Assembly: GCA_035487155.1 (NCBI GenBank)
Contig: DATHMK010000034.1
Location: forward strand, 5,166 to 69,165
Source: DAIDKA01 sp035487155
GTDB taxonomy: Bacteria; Pseudomonadota; Gammaproteobacteria; Steroidobacterales; Steroidobacteraceae
Length of the DNA: 64,000 bases
Direction: 5' to 3'
Shown here piece by piece: positions 43,435 through 51,217 of the stretch. The position numbers were made by a program, and so were the translations under genes. Positions within the stretch are counted from its first letter, which is position 1; every line of letters begins with the position of its first letter. Under the pieces are notes generated by a model. The model saw only the letters and a program-made list of their open reading frames with translations. It was not told the DNA's origin and ran no database searches.

Positions 43435-44243
43435 TGTTCGCTCACTACGTTGGGGTCATTGGCTGGCGCTGCATCAGCGGTGGGGGCTATCTCTTGCATG
43501 ATGGCCAGGGCTTCTTCGACGGTCATGCCGCGCTTCAGGGGCTTGATATCGGCGTTGATGTTCAGCGACACACTGCGGTCTGGCGCATAGAAGCCTGGGA
43601 TGGTCTTGTGCAGCTCAGTGCGCAGCTGGGTCTGGTCAACCAGCACGATCTTCTTGACCTGGCCGCTGCTGTCCAACTCGAAGCCGCGCACCAGGCGCCG
43701 TGCTGCCGGTGACAGCTCAGCGGTAGGTGTGGCGTGCACTACCTGACGGCCAGCACCCAGGCATGAGCCGCAGCGTTCCCAGGGCGTGCGTGAAGGATCG
43801 AAGTGACCAGCTGGGAGCGGTTCAGGGGGCATGTCAGCAGCACCGGCATCAATGGCCTTGGCAAGGGCGAGCGGCCACCAGTCGCCATATGCGGGGCTGC
43901 TGTAGCAGTCAGGACAGTGCACCACGGCCAGGCGGACTATCTCCGCTACGTCAACGTCCAATGCGGCCTGCAGGTCAGCGACCAGGGCGGCTTGGGTTGC
44001 CTTCGGGCCAGCAGCGGCTATCTGGTTGCGCAGCTCGGTGACCCGGGCACGGACGTGTGGCCGTGCGAGTAGGGCGTAGGCGGCTCTCAGCACGGAGCTG
44101 CGCTTTGTGGTCGGCGCCACTTCACCTGATGCCAGGTAGGCATCGGCAGGGCAATCGAAGACGGCGTAGTGAGCACTGAACCGGGCTTCACGGTCGGTCA
44201 GTGTCGGCAAGGCCGCTGGAATGGTGGTCATGATCTTCGTCAT
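43431..44243 (-). CDS. Terminase small-subunit-like protein with a zinc site
   Basis: 270 residues. The N-terminal ~100 residues form a helix-turn-helix typical of small terminases (Glu-Ala-Arg-Phe-Ser-Ala-His-Tyr near 20, repeat of Ala-Arg-Val-Thr-Glu-Leu-Arg near 65). The middle has Cys-Pro-Asp-Cys near 110 and Cys-Gly-Ser-Cys near 157, together making a four-Cys zinc site. The C-terminal part is Pro-rich, then acidic. Placement directly before TerL supports the call. ATG 44243 has a TACCCGC pair 15-33 bases upstream. Confidence 0.75.
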   Translation of the reverse strand: MTKIMTTIPAALPTLTDREARFSAHYAVFDCPADAYLASGEVAPTTKRSSVLRAAYALLARPHVRARVTELRNQIAAAGPKATQAALVADLQAALDVDVAEIVRLAVVHCPDCYSSPAYGDWWPLALAKAIDAGAADMPPEPLPAGHFDPSRTPWERCGSCLGAGRQVVHATPTAELSPAARRLVRGFELDSSGQVKKIVLVDQTQLRTELHKTIPGFYAPDRSVSLNINADIKPLKRGMTVEEALAIMQEIAPTADAAPANDPNVVSEQ

Positions 44244-44257
44244 GGTTTCAGGATATC

Positions 44258-44276
44258 GCGGGTATCAGCGCGGGTA
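44258..44276 (-). repeat. TACCCGC pair with 12-bp period, upstream of the small terminase gene
   Basis: Read on the plus strand, GCGGGTA is at 44258-44264 and 44270-44276. This is the same unit and 12-bp period as the two pairs at the element ends, in inverse orientation. It lies 15 bases before the terminase ATG, where an operator would act. Confidence 0.65.
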
Positions 44277-44460
44277 CAAACGGTATGACGCTGCACAGAG
44301 TGCTGAAGATATAGGCTATGCGGCACGCAATGGGAGTCCGTGTACAGGACTCTAAGCGCTCCAGGAAGCCTTGGACGTGTACCCGTAGCGTCAGAACTTT
44401 TGGCAGGGTGGGGCGCTCTCGCGCGACGGCACTGGCGATTTCCACGCTAGGTGGCGCCAG

Positions 44461-44566
44461 GTAACGGGAGTAACGGCAGGTAACGCCATTTTTCCTTATG
44501 TACCCCCTATACATCTTAGAATTCCAAACCAGCACAGACGAGAAAATGCCGTTACCTGCCGTTACC
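44461..44566. repeat. Iteron-like GTAACGG cluster flanking an AT-rich patch: candidate replication origin
   Basis: GTAACG(G) appears at 44461, 44470 and 44480 on the plus strand, and its complement CCGTTAC at 44549 and 44559. The two sets face each other across 63 bp of roughly 60 percent AT. The inner arms form a 15-bp perfect inverted repeat (44471-44485 with 44550-44564). Origins of SaPI-type satellites have two iteron sets around an AT-rich stretch next to the primase/Rep gene, which is the arrangement here. The function is inferred. Confidence 0.6.
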
Positions 44567-44570
44567 CGTT

Positions 44571-46778
44571 TCATGACTGGTCCGCTTGCGCGCTAGCTGG
44601 CATCCAGCGACGCACCCGCTGGCCAGACACGACTACCGTTCGCGCTTCGTAGCCCAGCTGGCGCAGGACCCGGGCTGCGCGCTTCTCACCCTTGGCGTCC
44701 ATGTGCGCCTTGTTGATGCCCAGGGCGCCTTCCAGGACTTCAGCAACGGTCAGGGGCCGCACGCACGGGGGTGGCCTGGGGACGCCGGCCAGCGGGGTCT
44801 CTGGCGTGTGTAGCCACTTCTCAATGGCGCTTTCCCACACGTCGGTCTGTTCGAACTTCTTGTGTCGGCCTGCGGCCAGCCGTTCGGCTTCGGCGTACAG
44901 GACGCCCGTGGTGCCGGTGCGCTGCTTCTCCTGGCGCCATAGCACCGCCCCTTCGGCCCACAGCTGGTTGCGGTCCGCAGCGATGCGCGCACGGTCCAGC
45001 GTGGAAATCTCCTCCGGCAGCCACCGGCGCTGCCCGGTCTCATCGGTGGGCAGGAAGCGGTCTTCATTGGTGGTCGCGAACAGCATGCAGCGGCGCGGAT
45101 AGCGTGTTTCTTCGGTCTGGAACTTCTCAATCCATACCTCGGTCTTGCGAGTTATCACACGCTTGACCACGTTGATGTCGGCCCTGGAGAGCCCGGCCAG
45201 TTCTGCAATCTCTCCGATCAGCTTGCCCCGGATCAGGCGCTTAAAGTTGTCGTCATCGTTCTGCAGGGATAGGCCGTCCGTGAAACACTCATCGGTTGGG
45301 ACCATCGCCTGTAGCCCGGTTGACTTGAATTTCCCCTGGGCCGACTTCAGCGCCACCACCATGTCCAGCTGGCAACCCGGCTCCAGCACGCGACCCGCCA
45401 GGCCAGTCCATATGTACAGGCTCACTGCCCGCGCATAGTCGTCATCCACGGCACCGCAATAGGCAGCCAGGAAGCGCTCAACACGCGGCACGCCATCCCA
45501 CGTGAGCCCGTTCAACCAGGTGATGGCGCTGTCGAAGGAACAACGTGACGCGACCAACAGCAGCGCATCGCGCATCAGGTCTTTGCTCACGGGGGCGAAG
45601 TTGCTCACGCGTGCCAGGGTCTCGCGCATGTCGATCATCTGGGCGTCAGTCAGCGGCTGCCAGTCTTCAGTGCCCTGGGGCGCAACCATCACCCGCCCAC
45701 GGAACTGGTCATAGCCGATGCGCGTCGGCTGTTCCTGGAGCACGTACACCAGGTTTTCCAGCACGGCTTCATATTGGCCGCGTCGGTTGGTAGTCATGAC
45801 CCGGTATTCGCCAGCGATGGGTGCTGCCGGCGCTTTGCCGGGCGCTGTTGCTGCGGGTGCCTTGGACTTGTAGACGGCTTTGACCTGGGCGCACGCTTTG
45901 GTGATGGTCTCGCGCAGCCATTCTTCCCGGCTCCACTTGTCGCGCACCAGGGCTGATTGCTGCATCAACCCAAGGACGCGTTCATGACAGCCCCCGGTGT
46001 AGAACGCCAGGTGGTTGGCCAGGGCAAGGTCAGCGCTGGAATGGTCCCAGGTGTCACCGCTGGTGCTGGGGAACGCCTGCGCCAGGCGCGCCGCGTTCGC
46101 GGTCCACAGGTCTTCGAAACTGGCGCTGTTGCCAAAGGCCGCGCCTGCGCTCCTGGAGCGTCGGGCGATGGCAATCAGGGCATCGTCTTCGCGGGGGCCG
46201 TCCCACTCCGCCACAGGCTCTGTGCGCCATTCAGACGCGTCCTGGGCAGACTGGGGCGCCGTTGGGAAGTAGTCAGCCAGGAACTTGCCCAGGGCGGCCG
46301 TGTGGTCAATGCGTGCGTCACCAATGGCGGCCGTGCCCGTCGTGAGAATGAACCTGGACCGGGTGTAGCACTCCAGGCCCGGCACCTTCGTGCGGTGCGC
46401 GGGCACGTCCCCGCTGTACGTCAGGAAAATGTGCAGCCCGCGCCCGCTGGCGGAAATCTCAACGTAGGCACCAGGGAACCGCTGGCAAACTTCAATGGCC
46501 AGGGCGGACCAGGTGGTGTTGTCCGCCATCAGCGCGTTGTCGATATCAATGCACGCCAGCTTCGTCCCTTCGGTGATGACCACGCCCACGTGAAGGTTCA
46601 GCGCCTGGGCGTAGGCTTCCGCTTCGTCTGGTAGCAGCCAGGTCTGCGGGTCTTGCGCGTTGGAGTTGGCCCCGTCCAGGGCGCATGGCACTTTGTCGGT
46701 TTTCCCATCAGCGCGCGCCACGATCTTGGCCAGGACGCAGATACGGCGGCCGGCCAGCTGTTGCAGCAGTAAATTCAC
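44571..46778 (-). CDS. Primase-polymerase fused to a VapE-type helicase
   Basis: 735 residues. An N-terminal archaeo-eukaryotic primase (Prim-Pol) domain has Asp78-Ile-Asp80 as metal site, Ser-Gly-Arg-Gly-Leu-His116 as nucleotide motif and Tyr-Thr-Arg-Ser-Arg-Phe near 139. A helical linker (Asn-His-Leu-Ala-Phe-Tyr-Thr-Gly-Gly near 256-263) as in NrS-1-type polymerases follows. Then a VapE/PF05272 ATPase with the P-loop variant Ser-Ala-Gln-Gly-Lys-Phe-Lys-Ser-Thr at 479-487. GTG 46778 is chosen because GAAGG lies seven bases upstream; the longer TTG start lacks a site. It probably initiates replication at the iterons immediately downstream. Confidence 0.85.
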   Translation of the reverse strand: MNLLLQQLAGRRICVLAKIVARADGKTDKVPCALDGANSNAQDPQTWLLPDEAEAYAQALNLHVGVVITEGTKLACIDIDNALMADNTTWSALAIEVCQRFPGAYVEISASGRGLHIFLTYSGDVPAHRTKVPGLECYTRSRFILTTGTAAIGDARIDHTAALGKFLADYFPTAPQSAQDASEWRTEPVAEWDGPREDDALIAIARRSRSAGAAFGNSASFEDLWTANAARLAQAFPSTSGDTWDHSSADLALANHLAFYTGGCHERVLGLMQQSALVRDKWSREEWLRETITKACAQVKAVYKSKAPAATAPGKAPAAPIAGEYRVMTTNRRGQYEAVLENLVYVLQEQPTRIGYDQFRGRVMVAPQGTEDWQPLTDAQMIDMRETLARVSNFAPVSKDLMRDALLLVASRCSFDSAITWLNGLTWDGVPRVERFLAAYCGAVDDDYARAVSLYIWTGLAGRVLEPGCQLDMVVALKSAQGKFKSTGLQAMVPTDECFTDGLSLQNDDDNFKRLIRGKLIGEIAELAGLSRADINVVKRVITRKTEVWIEKFQTEETRYPRRCMLFATTNEDRFLPTDETGQRRWLPEEISTLDRARIAADRNQLWAEGAVLWRQEKQRTGTTGVLYAEAERLAAGRHKKFEQTDVWESAIEKWLHTPETPLAGVPRPPPCVRPLTVAEVLEGALGINKAHMDAKGEKRAARVLRQLGYEARTVVVSGQRVRRWMPASAQADQS

Positions 46779-46800
46779 ATCAACGCCTTCAAAAATCGTC

Positions 46801-47331
46801 TTAGGGCTGCCGGGTGAACAGCACGGCAATCGTGCGTTCCGGGTAGTACCAGCTGAACGGCAACCGCTCAGGGATCAGGTTTCTTTGCCTGGCGAATGTC
46901 ACGCAAGCGTCCCAAGGCACGTAGCTGTGAGACAGGATCGCCACAGGTCGCCGCTCCAGCGTGAAGCAGTCGCGATGGTCGAGCACATGGCCGGGGTTTT
47001 CGTCGCTGCGTTCGCTGGTGCTACCGTGGAAATTCCCGGCAATCAGCTGGCTGATTGTTATCCAGCCTTTTGTGCCGCTGTATATTTTCCAGCCGCACGA
47101 CGCGGCCAGTTCAATTGCGCATGCGCGTTGCAACCGGCTCAATTCGGCTCTGGCGAAGTCATACTCATGCCGCAGCTGCCACCGGGTGGGCAACGCTTCC
47201 CTAACTGCATGGTTCCACGCTGAGTTTGCACGGCCGTAGGCATCGTGCGCAGCGCGCGTGGCGGCTTCCAGTTTCGGGGAAGTCACTTCAACCGCCCTGG
47301 GCCGCTGGCGCCGCAGGGACAGCTGTGTCAT
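46801..47331 (-). CDS. Hypothetical protein of the element
   Basis: 176 residues from ATG 47331; it may start later because this start overlaps the AlpA-like gene by 44 bp. The first half is helical and Arg/Ala/Glu-rich. The second half contains His/Cys residues (His-Val-Leu-Asp-His-Arg-Asp-Cys near 122-129) and ends in a Trp-Tyr-Tyr-Pro-Glu-Arg segment. No family recognised. It ends 22 bp before the primase start, so it is probably co-transcribed with it. Confidence 0.55.
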   Translation of the reverse strand: MTQLSLRRQRPRAVEVTSPKLEAATRAAHDAYGRANSAWNHAVREALPTRWQLRHEYDFARAELSRLQRACAIELAASCGWKIYSGTKGWITISQLIAGNFHGSTSERSDENPGHVLDHRDCFTLERRPVAILSHSYVPWDACVTFARQRNLIPERLPFSWYYPERTIAVLFTRQP

Positions 47332-47593
47332 GCGATGTGACCGCGATCTTGCGTTCTTCCACAAGTCGCTTTACCAGCTGCCGCCGTTCATCGTCGGTGG
47401 CGCCGGCCACGATGGCTGCAAGCATCGCATTGACTTCGTGCTCCGGCTGCAGGGAGCTGGTGCCGAACTTAACGAACGGCGGCCACAGGCCGTCTGCAAT
47501 CTCAGCGTAGAGTTTGGAATGGCCGCCGCCGTTAGCGCTGCCGCGCAGTCGCTGAACTTCAATGCGGGGAATCAATCGAATGCTTCTAATCAT
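47288..47593 (-). CDS. AlpA-like helix-turn-helix regulator
   Basis: 101 residues. Residues 7-70 follow the AlpA/MerR-like excisionase pattern: Leu-Ile-Pro-Arg-Ile-Glu-Val, then a recognition helix equivalent (His-Ser-Lys-Leu-Tyr-Ala-Glu-Ile-Ala-Asp-Gly), then Pro-Pro-Phe-Val-Lys-Phe-Gly and a Glu-His-Glu-Val-Asn-Ala-Met-Leu helix. AlpA proteins activate integrase or excision and early genes of satellites and P4-like elements. The C-terminal 30 residues are a charged extension. Confidence 0.7.
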   Translation of the reverse strand: MIRSIRLIPRIEVQRLRGSANGGGHSKLYAEIADGLWPPFVKFGTSSLQPEHEVNAMLAAIVAGATDDERRQLVKRLVEERKIAVTSHDTAVPAAPAAQGG

Positions 47594-47658
47594 GTCCGCC
47601 GGGCTCCGTATGGAAAACGTGCGGACATCATCGGGCGGCGGTGCGCCCGGAATCTTTA

Positions 47659-47707
47659 CCCGGCTGCTAGCAGACGGGGTGTGAGTCCCCGCGTGCTAGC
47701 AGCCGGG
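47659..47707. terminator. Long stem-loop after the gene at 47711 (terminator-like)
   Basis: CCCGGCTGCTAGCA (47659-47672) pairs with TGCTAGCAGCCGGG (47694-47707). Inside, CGGGG pairs with CCCCG across a 7-base loop, giving about 19 base pairs with one 2x2 internal mismatch. It starts 4 bp after the stop of the minus-strand gene. The following minus-strand sequence has no long U-run, so it may be a weak or Rho-assisted terminator or an RNA-stabilising hairpin. Confidence 0.55.
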
Positions 47708-47710
47708 GTA

Positions 47711-48343
47711 TCAGTTTTCGATTGCGGACGGGGCGAGCCAGGTCTCGCGGATGGTCTTTTCGGACACTTCGACGCTGTACTGTTCCTTCACCAGCGGAAC
47801 GTAGTGGCGCGCAAATTCGGTCTTGTTGTGTTTGAAGCGCTCCCCGTGATCCTTCCACTGCTGCTGCACCCATGACTTTGCTTCGTTCGCGTCAGCGTGG
47901 CGAACATCGGCGCCCTTGCGGGCCACGGTGCTGCGCGCAGTGCGGCCCGCTTCGTCCAGGTGCAACTCCGTCGCCAAGCCGCCACGCGTCAGCAACGTCA
48001 GCGCGTTCACGATATTGGCGCAGACTGGCAGTTGATCTAGCAACAAATAGTGCAGCGTCGCCGCAGTGCCGCCTGTGCGCAGCTCATCGAGCCCCGCGCG
48101 GACACCAGCGCTGACGATTGAATGCAGTGCGATGAAGTACGCTGCCGCGTCTATGGGCTGCAACCGCGTGCCCACATCCGGATCATCCATGATCTTCTGC
48201 TGCATCGCCTGTATGTCGGCATCGGCGACGTCGGGAAAGCTCTGACGCAACTGCGCAATCTGGCCGGCGGATTGATCCAACACGCGGCCAGCGGTCACGG
48301 AGAACTTTTGGATGTCTTCGCCGGTTAGGGTGATGGTGCTCAC
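47711..48343 (-). CDS. Hypothetical protein of the element
   Basis: 210 residues, soluble. The first 120 residues are helical. The C-terminal 60 (Glu-Ala-Lys-Ser-Trp-Val-Gln-Gln-Gln-Trp near 153, then Thr-Glu-Phe-Ala-Arg-His-Tyr-Val-Pro-Leu-Val, then Thr-Ile-Arg-Glu-Thr-Trp-Leu) look like a small DNA-binding domain in which the last helix reads the DNA; similar C-termini occur in phage and integrative-element proteins. Its start overlaps the integrase stop by 4 bp. A role in regulating integration is possible but unproven. Confidence 0.6.
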   Translation of the reverse strand: MSTITLTGEDIQKFSVTAGRVLDQSAGQIAQLRQSFPDVADADIQAMQQKIMDDPDVGTRLQPIDAAAYFIALHSIVSAGVRAGLDELRTGGTAATLHYLLLDQLPVCANIVNALTLLTRGGLATELHLDEAGRTARSTVARKGADVRHADANEAKSWVQQQWKDHGERFKHNKTEFARHYVPLVKEQYSVEVSEKTIRETWLAPSAIEN

Positions 48344-49563
48344 TTTGCGACCCTCGTTTTTATGGCCACGGTCTTCTTGTCGCTGGCCTTCAACTCATCC
48401 AGGTAGTTCGCCCACGCCTGCATCATCTTGCGGCGCTCTGGTAGCCGCTGGGCCTTGTTATAAGCCGCGCGGACCTTGTTGCGCTCAGCGTGCGCCAGCT
48501 GCAGTTCAATCAGGTCCGGGTGATAGTTCCGCTCATTCAGCAGCGTGCTGGCCGTGCTGCGGAAGCCGTGGCCGGTCATTTCGTCGCTGCCGTAGCCCAG
48601 GCGCCGAAGGGCAGCATTGACCGTGTTGTTGCTCATCGGGCGTTCCGCTGACCGGATCGACGGGAACACGTAGCGGCCGCGACCAGTGAGTGGGGCAAGC
48701 TCACGCAGGACCGCCACCGCCTGCGTGGACAACGGCACCAGGTGTTGGTCGCCCATCTTCATGCGCTCACCGGGGATGCGCCAGGTGGGTTCCTTGCCGT
48801 CCAGGTTGAATTCGCTCCACTCAGCGGCCCGAAGCTCACCAGGGCGCACGAAGGTGAGGGGCGCCAGGCGCAGGGCCGCATGCGTCGTGGGCTGGCCGAC
48901 GTAACCATCAATTGCCCGCAGCAGCGCGCCCACGCGGCCCGGATCGGTCAGCGACGCGTGGTTGTTCACTTCAGGAGTCTTCAGCGCTCCGCGCAGGGCA
49001 CTGGTGGGGTCATGCTTGGCCCGCCCCGTGGCGATGGCATAGCGGAACACCTGACCGATGCGCTGCTTTGCTCTGTGCGCTGTTTCGTGACGCCCCTTGG
49101 CTTCGATCTTGCGCAGGGTCTTCAGCACGTCGGCCGGCTCAAGGTCAGCGATGGGTCTAGACCCGATGTCCGGGAGCACCAGGCCAAACATCCACTCAGC
49201 CTTCGACCGCGTGATGTCAGCCAGCGTCTGCTGGTTCAGCCATTCGGTGGCCACGGCTTCAAAGGTGTTCGCCTGGTCAGCGCGCTCCGCCTGTTTCTCA
49301 GCCGCCGGGTCCTTGCCGTCCACCAGCAACCGCCGTGCGGCCAGGGCCTTCTCACGCGCACCGGACAGTGTGACTTCGGGATAGGACCCAAGGCTGAGCA
49401 TGTTCTCGCGCTTGCCGTGGCCGTACCTGAAGCGCCAATGGCGGCGCCCGGTGGGTGTGACAAGCAGATGCAGCCCACCGCCGTCGCGCAGCTTGTAGGC
49501 CTTCGCACGCGGTTGAGCGGCGCGCACCTTCGCGTCGCTGAGAATGTCGATGATTTTGGCCAT
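48340..49563 (-). CDS. int: Tyrosine integrase (P4/DUF4102 type)
   Basis: 407 residues. N-terminal DUF4102 arm-binding domain (Asp-Gly-Gly-Gly-Leu-His-Leu near 27), core-binding domain (about 95-180) and catalytic domain with Phe-Val-Arg-Pro-Gly-Glu-Leu-Arg near 240, His-Gly-Phe-Arg near 334, Leu-Ala-His near 358 and the nucleophilic Tyr near 369 (Ala-Ala-Tyr-Asn-Lys). All catalytic residues are present, so it should be active. ATG 49563 is used; the frame runs on upstream into the att region. A TACCCGC pair lies 32 bases before the start. Confidence 0.93.
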   Translation of the reverse strand: MAKIIDILSDAKVRAAQPRAKAYKLRDGGGLHLLVTPTGRRHWRFRYGHGKRENMLSLGSYPEVTLSGAREKALAARRLLVDGKDPAAEKQAERADQANTFEAVATEWLNQQTLADITRSKAEWMFGLVLPDIGSRPIADLEPADVLKTLRKIEAKGRHETAHRAKQRIGQVFRYAIATGRAKHDPTSALRGALKTPEVNNHASLTDPGRVGALLRAIDGYVGQPTTHAALRLAPLTFVRPGELRAAEWSEFNLDGKEPTWRIPGERMKMGDQHLVPLSTQAVAVLRELAPLTGRGRYVFPSIRSAERPMSNNTVNAALRRLGYGSDEMTGHGFRSTASTLLNERNYHPDLIELQLAHAERNKVRAAYNKAQRLPERRKMMQAWANYLDELKASDKKTVAIKTRVAK

Positions 49564-49594
49564 GCGGGTACCGCCCCGGGAATCGAATTGACGA

Positions 49595-49613
49595 TACCCG
49601 CAGTTATACCCGC
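49595..49613 (+). repeat. TACCCGC pair with 12-bp period, between integrase and tRNA
   Basis: TACCCGC at 49595-49601 and 49607-49613, with the same period and unit as at 37807-37825. A single inverted copy (GCGGGTA) lies at 49564-49570, touching the integrase start codon. This fits integrase arm sites or autoregulation. Confidence 0.65.
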
Positions 49614-49726
49614 GACCAGGCCGGAAATCCATGGAATCGGGCGGAGACCGGCGGAAGGGAGTGCCGCTCAACGCCTTGTTTTCCCGATAGATTGCGGAAG
49701 GGGGCGGAGAGCGGTGGAGTGCCTAA

Positions 49727-49743
49727 TGGTGCCCGGAGCCGGA
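49727..49743. repeat. Attachment site within the tRNA-Leu 3' end
   Basis: TGGTGCCCGGAGCCGGA, identical to 37727-37743. It includes the CCA end, acceptor 3' strand and part of the T arm, the usual crossover target of P4-type integrases. Confidence 0.88.
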
Positions 49744-49813
49744 ATCGAACCGGCACGGAGTTGCCCCCTAGGGATTTTAAGTCCCTTGCGTCTACCAATT
49801 TCGCCATCCGGGC
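49727..49813 (-). tRNA. tRNA-Leu (anticodon UAA)
   Basis: Read on the minus strand it opens GCCCGGA and closes TCCGGGC plus A and an encoded CCA. The anticodon loop CTTAAAA within the AGGGA/TCCCT stem gives anticodon UAA. The T arm GGTTCGATTCC and a long variable arm fit class II leucine tRNA. 87 nt including CCA. The gene is restored intact by the inserted element, whose att core is its 3' end. Confidence 0.95.
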
Positions 49814-49885
49814 AGCGCGGTGCCGACAGCCGACGATTCTACCCCGGGGATGGCGATAAGCTACTGACTTTGCGAGACTGCGACC

Positions 49886-50508
<623 letters not shown>

Positions 50509-50512
<4 letters not shown>

Positions 50513-51210
50513 TGTCACCCCCCCCAGCCACACTCACCGCGCCGCTGATGGCCGCGCGTCTGGTCATCACGCGTGACCTGATGCTGGCTTTTCGCCGCCC
50601 CGAGCAGCTGCTGCAGCCGCTGGCGTTTTTCGTGCTGGTGACGATGCTGTTTCCGCTATCGGTCTCTCCGGAACGCACGACCCTGCGGGTCATTGCCCCG
50701 GGCGTGTTGTGGGTTGCCGCGTTGCTGGCCGCGCTGCTGGCGCTGGATTTTCTGTTCCGCGATGACGCCCAGGACGGCACTTTGGAACAATATGCCCTGT
50801 CCGGACAGTCCCTGACCTGGCTGCTGCTGGGCAAGACGGCCGCCCACTGGGTATTGACCGGGGTGCCCCTGTCCGTGATGGCGCCCCTGATGGGCTACAC
50901 CCTGGGCGTGCCAGCGTCGGCCAGCGTGGGTATCATGCTGACCGTGGCGCTGGGGAGCCTGGCCCTGAGCTTCATCGGGTCCATCGGGGCGGCCTTGACC
51001 CTGGGCGCGCGGCGCGGCGGGGTGCTGCTTGCCATATTGATCCTGCCCCTTGCGGCCCCGATTCTGATTTTTGGGAGCAGAGCCACAGAACTGGCAATCC
51101 GCGGGGAGGCCTACCTGGCCCCGATGGAACTGCTGGGGGCGATCGTGGTCCTGTCTTTCACTCTGGCCCCTCTGGCCGCGGCGGCCGCCGTACGCATCAG
51201 CCTGGAGTAG
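50509..51210 (+). CDS. ccmB: Cytochrome c maturation ABC permease CcmB
   Basis: 233 residues, six hydrophobic segments. Phe-Arg-Arg-Pro-Glu-Gln near 29, Phe-Arg-Asp-Asp-Ala-Gln-Asp-Gly-Thr-Leu-Glu near 84 and Leu-Pro-Leu-Ala-Ala-Pro-Ile-Leu-Ile-Phe-Gly near 181 are typical CcmB loops. GTG 50509 overlaps the ccmA stop; the next codon, ATG 50512, is an alternative start. Confidence 0.93.
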
Positions 51211-51217
51211 ACGTAAC

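Larger units (their letters stand above)
44244..44570. other. 327-bp non-coding region between the terminase and primase genes
   Basis: It holds the TACCCGC pair (44258-44276) next to the terminase start and the iteron cluster (44461-44566) next to the primase stop. A 108-codon minus-strand frame spans most of it but covers both repeat sets and has no recognisable features, so I leave it out as a gene. Confidence 0.6.
37727..49743. mobile_element. tRNA-Leu-integrated phage-satellite-like element
   Basis: The 17-bp tRNA 3' end TGGTGCCCGGAGCCGGA occurs at 37727-37743 and 49727-49743, so the copies are 12,000 bp apart. Between them, starting next to the tRNA, lie an integrase, an unknown gene, AlpA-like, an unknown gene, primase/VapE, an iteron region, small and large terminase genes, a two-gene plus-strand cassette, an unknown gene, DUF2213, a small gene and a tape-measure-like gene. 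No portal, major capsid, head-tail connector, tail tube, lysis or repressor gene is recognisable. Gene order at the integrase end resembles PICI/P4-type satellites. A deletion-reduced prophage is the alternative. Confidence 0.85.

Noticed and set aside
44248..44574. 108-codon minus-strand frame overlapping the primase stop by 4 bp
   Set aside because: It covers both the iteron cluster and the TACCCGC pair, has no domain pattern and odd composition. The repeats explain the sequence better than a protein does.
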